From Takifugu bimaculatus (lineage: Eukaryota > Chordata > Actinopteri > Tetraodontiformes > Tetraodontidae): DNA of 64,000 nt. Positions 56,646 through 64,000 of this stretch are shown here, piece after piece; the first letter of the stretch is position 1, and the number at the start of each line of letters is the position of its first letter. The DNA lies in contig CP034975.1 of assembly GCA_004026145.2 (NCBI GenBank), positions 27,462,013 through 27,526,012 of the forward strand, given 5' to 3'. Under the pieces are notes generated by a model. That model saw nothing but the letters and a program-made list of their open reading frames with translations, was not told the DNA's origin and did not search any database. The translations under genes were made by a program, and so were the position numbers.

Positions 56646-56651
56646 TTTATT
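56646..56651 (-). terminator. Candidate polyadenylation signal of tmeff2
   Basis: tttatt on the plus strand within ttatttattta, giving overlapping AATAAA-type hexamers on the gene strand about 705 bases past the stop codon. Confidence 0.4.
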
Positions 56652-57356
56652 TACATTTACAGAAAAATGACCCCATCAAGACAATGTAGTAATAACTACT
56701 GGAAATAGAACCCAACATATAGAATCCGACATGGTCGTCACAACCGAACAGAGAGCTCTATAGTAACATTGTGCTCTCTGTTAAAGGTCTCCTATAACAC
56801 AAAGTGCAAGGCATCACGTGTAGCCCCCACCCCGCTCCCGGACTTGACAACACATACATCCATGTAAAGCCCATGACCCTGCTTATCACTACCCCTGGAA
56901 TTTTTTTAACCCCTCATCTAGAATCAAAAGACACAGGCTAGCCCACCTCTACCACACCTCACACATCTAACGTACACACCCACAGCCACCCACACACACA
57001 CACACACAGGCTCATACATTCTGTATTCTCAGCATCCCCCCTGGTTCAGTTTCTCAGAAAAACCCTGGGCAGAAGTGACAAGGTGCAAGGAGACAAACGT
57101 TTAACCGGGGGATCCTCGGTAGTGGCGGCGACAGACGTCGGCATCATCCCCGTCATCATCATCACCACCACCACCGACTAGAACGTGCCGCTGCTGTCTT
57201 TGTCGCGTCGCTGTTCTTCCCTGGTGATCTTTGAAATCCACACTGGGAGAGAGGGCGAGGAGTGAGGGTGGGTGGACGCTAAATTTCTGGCCTGGCCTAT
57301 GGGGACGCGGGGTAAACATCAAAACTGGACGCGGCTTCTGTGCAGCGTGTCTGGGC

Positions 57357-60300
57357 TCAGATAAGTCGAGTGGAGGCTCGCATGGTGTTTTCGGAACTGA
57401 AGTGGACATTGTTCTGCTTCTGCCGGTTGATCCTGTTGGTCCGTGGGCACTTTCTGTACACAAACACAAATGTGGGAGTCAGTTTGAGGTACTGAGAGCT
57501 TATAAAGATACACAGATATGTCCATTTGGATTTTTTAGACCGTCGTCGGGCTTCTACCTAAGATCCTGGGATGCAAAGCAGAGAGATGACCTTTTCGGCT
57601 CCCACCTGTTTGTCCTTTAAGTGAATGGAAAGTCCATATAACAACAATGCTAACATTAAGCAAAGCCCACAATACAGGGACTATACAGCTGTCTGGCCGA
57701 CAGCGATAGGACTGGTGAGCTGAGCAAGTTACCAGACCACCTGTGTACATTCATTCAGCCTCTATAATAACCGTTCGGAGCATTGTGCTCAACTATTGTG
57801 AACTTTAACAAGCCTTTTTCTGCATGTCTATTCCTTTGAATAGATATTGCTGAGTAGCAGGAAGCATTAACGGCACTGTAACTGTAGTCAGTGCTATAAT
57901 AAATTCTCATTTCTTCCCTAGCGTCCGCTCCCCGCCTCCCTTTGCAAGTGCTTGCGCTCTCACTTTGTCCCTCCTCCTCTTCAGCAACTGTGCTCAGAGG
58001 GGCAGTTTTGTCTATAACAAACCTCTTATAAAATCTTTTATTAAAGGTCGTAAATTGCATTCGGTCAGCCAGAGGCGGACGAGCTGCAGCGCCTGTGTCT
58101 GCGTTTCCACCTTGAATACAAAACACCTGCAAAATCAAAAATGGATCCTCGCTCACACAAATATCTGCGTGTGTGTATGTGTGTGTGTGTGTGTGTGTGT
58201 GCATAAGCACAACTCACCTGGTAATGCAGAGCACCACCACACATATGATGACCACCTGGAGAGCTCCGATGATGGAGGCAATAAGGACATAGTGCAGTTT
58301 TCCGGATCCTGGCACCACGTAGAGCACCTTGTAGTCCTTGGACTCCTTGATATCACACTGGGGGCCTCTGAAGCCCAAGTGACAGCTGGGTCCATGCACA
58401 AATGCACCGTTTGGGGGGGGGGGGGGGGGGGGAAGAGACAGGTTAATTATTTCTGTGTTCTTAATTGAAATGTCAGTACCTGACTGCAAAGACATTGTGG
58501 AGGAACAATGGCTGCTTGCTGTGACTGTTTGGTTGAACATGGCTGATAAGAATCGCAGCAGGTAGGGGTGGGGGAGGGGGTGGGGGGGTGGAGTGATGGC
58601 TCATGTGTTCCTCTTTATTTCCACGTCACAGAATTATAGTTTCTATCCCCAACCGACTCGGAACAAATGGGAGATTTATATCTTCAAAGGTAAACATCAA
58701 CCAATAGCGTAGTTGCAACACAATAATCGCAGCAGCATCCCACAATGCAATGCAGTAGTAACAGAGAAGGAGACTCGCAAGGTGTATAATGCATTTAAAA
58801 TTTCCAGCAACTGCGGAGGATGTAAAGAGGATTGTCGTTGTCAAAAGGACGTTGATGTTTCTTTGATCTGTACGCTACAGTATCTTGTCTCTTCTGCGTC
58901 GCCCAGGGATGAGCAGCTGCAGCCGTCCCCTCTGACCGATCGCTGGTCTGCGATGGTTCGTTTCACATTTTTAGCATCACCTCAGCCAGCGTGAAACCAT
59001 GACAGATGTGCTGCTAAAAACTGCACCAGATGTTCCCAGGGGGAGTTTTTGTGTCCTTTCAACGTGATGCCGGAAACTGGAAATCATTTTGAGCCTCCCA
59101 AAAGCAGTTACACGTGATTATTCTGTTAAGTCCAAAATAAAACAGCTTTGACTGCACAAGCTTTGCCACAAATCTGTATCTTAGAGTGATCTGGTAAATA
59201 TCTGTACGGGCACGGTGTTGTGCCAGCGTTGGCAGGTGTTGGTTCTTATCCACGGTGTTTTCGAGAGCTGACCAGAGGAGCCAAATTGAAGGGTATGGAG
59301 TGGTTTTCAGTGTGAACGCCATTTGGCCAGATTTGTCAGACTAAAGGGGACAAAAGCGACCTAATTCGTGTCTGTTGGTCTCTCGCTGCGATGCTGTCAG
59401 ACCCAGAATAATCTGAGCTCATCCTTGCTGAGAGATTACACTGCAGTTGTTTTCACACCTGTGGGCTGCCGTGCTGTGCACGAGGACCTCTTTGTTCTGC
59501 TCATCTGAATTAGTTAAATTGATGGAAAATGATTCTCACTCCAATTTTTACAGGTAGTTCAAGGTATATTTTTGTTAATTCACCCATTTGTTTTTAACAC
59601 TTGGAAGCAGCTGCCCATGAAATAATAAAAGGTTCTGAAACTGGTAAAGAATATGATGTAAAAGACCTAAATAACCTTCCAGTAAAGTGACAGATGTAGT
59701 CAAACTGCAACTGTTAGAAAAACTAGTAAATTACTGTTTGTAATAAAGGAAAACTGCAGCTCTTGGCAACTGTAATCAGGCAAACCAATTAAGCATAAGT
59801 CGTTTTTTTATTGCATCCATCTTAAATCTCCACTGCTGTTTATCTTAATTGCATACTAAGAAGTATAAATTATACATTGTTTGATGGCAATTTCAGGCAG
59901 TAGAAAAAAAGACTCATACATTAAATGTCCAGCTGGGGCAATAAAGTCTGCTGTGGGCCGATTCTGTTGCCTCTGATAGCCGACTTGATCCAAAGCTCAG
60001 GCCAAGTGTGGCTCATTTTGGGATTCATTTTATGTAACAACAGAGGGACTTTGAAGAACATGTACAGAAACTAACAAAAGTGATCACTGTCCTGAGAAAA
60101 GAACCCATTTCTTCTATTTCCTCCCCCTGCTACCAACCAACACCTTCGCATCCTTGGTTGAAAAGTCAAGCACACGCACGCGCACGCAGCAAAAGGACGA
60201 CCACGTTTGTTGCTCCCTCCCTGCGTATCACATCGCCTATTCTTCCGCTGACCACAAGGGGGCAGTAAAGATGTTTCAGATTTGCTTCATGCTGTGAGTC

Positions 60301-63093
60301 GGAGAGGCCTGGTGAGCTGGTGGGAGCCAGGTTAGAAATACTTACTTATGTTTGTGAAGGCCTCCTGAGTTTCTCTTTTAGAAGACATTTGAGCTGAATG
60401 TATCGGGAGTATTGTTGACTCGCCGTCACTAAACACCCTCAAATGCTCAGCGGAGACCGAGACAGAAGGGCTAAGTTTTGCCCTTGTCCCCAGGGCAAAT
60501 GTAAATCTATTATTCACTCCCCCACTCCAAGCGCCGAAGCTTTAGGGAAAAGCATTAAAGCCAGCTTTGAGGTGTCACTCATCAATAAAGTTGACAGCAG
60601 CACGACGGTGCGTTCACTGCCAAGCGCTGTCGTTAGAGGATAGATGTGCGGCTTGTTGAGAGGCAGCCGGCAAACTGAAGGCTGCAGGGGAGGAATACTT
60701 CGACACCCTCGCTCAGCAGAGTGATATCCCACGTGGGATTCACCTGAAGCGGCGCGGCACATTTCAGTGGCCAGCGGCGCGGCCTTTTCCTCCAGCCAGA
60801 GCTGGGATCATCTCTTTTCCCCTCGCAGCATAGCGAAGTGTAATCAGAGACCATGAACAAGTCTGATTATAGACAAAAACGATAAACAGGCTGCAGCACT
60901 TCGCCTAGAAATTGCTAAATTTCACAACTGATTAGCCGTCTCATATTACAGACTTTCTTTGGGCGTTGGCAAATTAGAGACGTGGGTGGGGTGGTGTGTG
61001 TGAGTGTGTGTGTGGGGTGTGATGAGCAGCATCAGATCTGATTTACTGTCGAAACACTGCAGCCAATATGATGGTTATTTTTGGAATTGATTGCAGCATC
61101 AACGCACAGTAGAGTGTAATTAGCAGAATGTACCGTAGCCATTTTTATCAATATCTATTAAAACTATTTACTCCTCCCACTCAATATTAAAACCACAGTG
61201 GGGAATCTGATATCTGAGAGGCAACACAAACACTGTGGGGTCATCGGTTTCAGTAAACTGGATATCTGCCTTTCCCAGTACTAAAAAAGTAACACTATAT
61301 TGTCTCTGAGGTTCTGGAATTTTGGTTTACTTGACACCCCCACCCCCCCATTTTGTGCTACATTTAACTTTTGCCTGAAAGTTTAAAGGTAACTGTTTTT
61401 TCAAGAACATTACATTAAAATTAAATTATTTCCATCATTTGGGACGGCAAATTTGAATTCCCTTTTCCGAAATGATCTCAATTAATTACATTTGCGTGTA
61501 ATTGCTTGGTTGCTGTTTCGGGTTAGTCAGTCCACTTAGTTTCCATCAGAGAATCCTGTCATGGCCCTATGAGCATCTGGAGAACATTCTTAGACATCTG
61601 TACTTTGACGTATGTGCTCGCTACCATTACTGCTGCCGCTGTCACTGGCCGAAGTGAAATGCATTGTGGGATACGTCCTCACAAGAACACTTCAGGGAAA
61701 CTTAAAGTTTCCCAGTTCTCTTCCCAGTGGGACAGAAAACCCTGCTGGATGCTGACCGTGTAGGACTGGTTCACCCTAGTTGTGGGTTCGCTACCCCAGA
61801 AATTAAAAAGAGAAGTAATTGCCAGGTCATTACTGGTTTTAGTGTTCAAAAACTGATTATTTCTTAAATTCCTTCAAGTCCCTATTTGTGTGTACCTGCA
61901 GGAGGGCTGGGCCAGGTTGTTGGGGAACTGGCAGTCTCCATGGACACAGTAGTTTTTGTAGTGATCTGGGCAGGGGATGTAAAGTCCGTGGGCGAGCGGA
62001 TCATCTTTATCCACCACTGTGTAAAACACACAAACAGCAAAACAGACACATGCTCCATAAATAGTGAATGCTTGCACGCCGAGGGCCGGCTGTGCACGTA
62101 AGCGATGCCAGTGTGACGGCAAACGCAGGATTTGGAAGAGAGGAAGAGCAACGATGAGGGGCAGCATTGAATGGTGTGTGCCGACACGCACTCACCTGTC
62201 AGGTCGGTTCGTGCAAAGTGTCCGTCTCTGCCTTTGTTCCCATTGATGATGTCACCTGCAGAAGTGAAAGGCAGCCAACAATCAAAGTGATGCCTCCTGC
62301 TTATGAGAAGCAGCAGAAGTAAAGATCCTCTCATCGTCTGAAATCCTGATGGGAGAAAATACCCGACATCATCTCGAAATGATGGCTGACGTCCTAAAAT
62401 CAGAATGTTCTTATGGATTGTTATGAGCTTGTTAGCTTCCTGCTAACAAGGCGATTTTCTTTACACCTCAGTACTTTTTGTCGGTCCGCATGTCTCAGTT
62501 TCTTGACATTTGTTTCACCCTGATTGAGACGGGATCGATCAAGCTGGGCTGACCCCGTGGGCTTAGTGTGGACGGAATACAGATTTCTATTTGTGTTCCA
62601 GAGATGGTTAGCCCTTATTGCTTTCCTCTCCATTACCCCTAAAAGCCGTCATACTGCCTCGCACATCTCGATCAATTGGATCCAGAGCGGAATGTACAGT
62701 ACGAGCTGCTGATATCAGAGAAGGAACTTGTGTGCATGTCCCTTCCATCAGCTTATGTAAATCCTCCACACACAGGAGGAAAATGTATTTTTATTTATTT
62801 TTATTTTTGAAAACAAGCCATCTCCCAAAGGAATCGGAAAAGAAAATATAAGTAATTAAGCAGAGATTAATAAAACAGCTTCATCCCGGCAACTGTTTCA
62901 AATGAACAATGCAGCCGAACCACAAAGGCTTAAAAACACTCTTAAAAACAGGGATGAACATTCACCACAAACTCTCAACAGGCATCAACAATGAAGGCAC
63001 CACCGCAGGTTTGGGACTATCTTTGGTTGAGGGTTCGATTATTTAAAAGAGTGTGTCGCTGAAGCAGCAGGAAGCGTTTAGCTCTCACACTCA

Positions 63094-63162
<69 letters not shown>

Positions 63163-63339
63163 ACAGACAGTGGATGTTGGTGCCTCTGACCTTGGCAGTG
63201 ACCCAGGTGCTTGACCTCGATGCGCTCCTGTTTCTGACAGGACGCCTCCTTCACCTGGCAGGGGTTGTCATAGGAACGGCCGTCTGAGGCGCACACCGGG
63301 TTGAAGCTGATGTGCGAGCAGTCGATGTTGCAAACGCAC
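57357..63339 (-). CDS. tmeff2: Tomoregulin-2 (TMEFF2), last five coding exons; 5' part outside window
   Basis: Type I membrane protein with two follistatin/Kazal modules, one EGF-like module and a short cytoplasmic tail; in mammals it is mainly neural and prostatic and modulates growth-factor signalling. Exons: 63191-63339 (second follistatin/Kazal module: CVCNIDCS, CASDGRSYDNPC, KEASCQKQERIEV), 62196-62255 (juxtaposed linker GRDGHFARTDLT), 61896-62016 (EGF: YIPCPDHYKNYCVHGDC), 58218-58385 (EGF end CHLGFRGPQC, then LYVVPG, the transmembrane helix VLIASIIGALQVVIICVVVL, CITR) and 57357-57453 (tail KCPRTNRINRQKQN, ending RASTRLI). All phases agree. The STRLI ending and the GHxARTD motif indicate TMEFF2 rather than TMEFF1. 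Signal peptide and first Kazal module must lie beyond 64000. Confidence 0.95.
58165..58201 (+). repeat. (GT)n microsatellite beside the tmeff2 transmembrane exon
   Basis: About 17 GT units with one AT interruption. On the gene strand it is a CA repeat beginning 16 bases after the 5' splice site of the exon 58218-58385. Confidence 0.95.
58413..58432 (+). repeat. 20-base G run in tmeff2 intron
   Basis: On the gene strand a 20-base C run, 28-47 bases upstream of the 3' splice site of the transmembrane exon, where the pyrimidine tract belongs. Confidence 0.95.
58433..61895 (-). other. tmeff2 intron between EGF exon and transmembrane exon
   Basis: About 3.5 kb with no exon-like or repeat-family sequence recognised. 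Splice ends are GTACAC (donor) and GACCCAG (acceptor). Short ORFs only. Confidence 0.6.
62256..63190 (-). other. tmeff2 intron after the Kazal exon
   Basis: GTCAGA donor and TTCTGCAG acceptor. It includes the long CA/TG microsatellite next to the donor and otherwise unremarkable AT-rich sequence. Confidence 0.7.
63096..63159 (+). repeat. (CA)n microsatellite next to the tmeff2 Kazal exon
   Basis: 32 perfect CA units. On the gene strand it is a TG repeat starting about 31 bases after the 5' splice site at 63190. Confidence 0.97.
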
Positions 63340-64000
63340 CTGCCGAGCGAGAAATCGCATTAGGAGCGCCAAACTTCCCCGCTCGTTTATTTATGAGCTG
63401 TGTCGCGATGCAAAATAAATGAGGGCTGAAATATTAATGACAATGAGAGCATCTTTACCTGGGAGACAATTATGTGTGTTTGAGGGGGACACTGAAATCA
63501 TTGAGGGATTAAAAATAAGACACACATACCAAAAGAAAAAAGAAAAAAAAGAAAAAGAAAACCCTCCTTGGATGTTGGACCGTGCAGAATAATCCTGTTC
63601 AGACTGGGTTTTTGCACATTCAGCCTGACACAATAGCAAATGGATTTAACTTTGCATAAAGGAGACGAGCTACACGCAGGGCCCGATTGACAATTGATGC
63701 ACCGTTACAATGACAGGAGGCTAAAAATAGGCAGAGAATTGCTGATAACAAAGCTGCACATTTACATATTTCAGAGGGAAATAACACAGGACAACATTGT
63801 AAACGTGTGAAAAGAAAAAAAAAGATCTCCTAGAGTCAAAAAGTTCACTTTAAAATGCACAAGGGAGCTTCGTGACAGCTTCTCTGACACATCAAATGTG
63901 GCAAAGAGGCAATTTTTCCATCCAGAATTTTTTTTTTTTTTTTAAAGTTATGGTAAATATTCTGTTGGAAAAAAAATCCTGATGTGAATCTTGGTTGAGC
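63340..64000 (-). other. tmeff2 intron, right edge of window
   Basis: Upstream intron of the second Kazal exon with a CTCGGCAG acceptor. It contains A-rich (63530-63560) and T-rich (63928-63942) runs. No further exon seen before the window ends. Confidence 0.6.

Noticed and set aside
57965..58468. 167-codon plus-strand ORF
   Set aside because: Runs through the GT repeat and G run and is antisense to a tmeff2 exon.

Overview
The window looks like nuclear DNA of a ray-finned fish, probably a teleost. The genes are vertebrate and intron-rich, many introns are only 70-200 bases, dinucleotide microsatellites are abundant, and the proteins are clear but diverged orthologues of mammalian ones. Every gene I can support is on the minus strand, so 5' ends lie at higher coordinates. 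From right to left the gene order is tmeff2 (3' part), three tRNA-Ser(AGA) genes, cavin2, tRNA-Ser(CGA), nabp1, a CXCR1/CXCR2-type chemokine receptor, and speg. From memory, human NABP1-CAVIN2-TMEFF2 sit together at 2q32 and CXCR1/CXCR2 and SPEG at 2q35, so this segment joins pieces of one ancestral chromosome region. Layout: positions 1-1249 are downstream flank. Positions 1472-26475 hold the whole speg coding region, which I resolved into 41 phase-consistent coding exons encoding about 3,576 residues: an Ig/FN3 array, kinase 1, a long disordered linker encoded largely by one 2.7-kb exon, Ig-FN3, a Pro/Thr-rich exon, and kinase 2. Positions 28462-30104 hold the two-exon chemokine receptor. 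Positions 32361-34083 hold nabp1, a single-stranded-DNA-binding OB-fold protein. Position 35550 begins tRNA-Ser(CGA). Positions 38489-48822 hold two-exon cavin2, with an 8.9-kb intron. Positions 51885-55942 hold a tRNA-Ser(AGA) array with a tRNA relic, duplicated flanks and a retroelement fossil. Positions 57357-63339 hold the last five coding exons of tmeff2, whose 5' exons lie beyond the right edge. The genes do not form a pathway. speg acts at muscle triads, cavin2 at caveolae, nabp1 in DNA repair, the receptor in leukocyte chemotaxis, and tmeff2 is a neural/prostate-type membrane EGF/follistatin protein. They are neighbours by synteny. I found no undescribed system. The most useful anomalies are three single-base frame offsets in speg exons 13 and 15, a fourth possible one in nabp1, and an extra base in one tRNA. 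All fall in or beside short runs, which suggests residual sequencing or assembly indels rather than gene decay. Also of interest are a GC-AG intron and a possible internal first exon in speg, a 17-bp perfect inverted repeat, and repeat tracts set tightly against tmeff2 splice sites.
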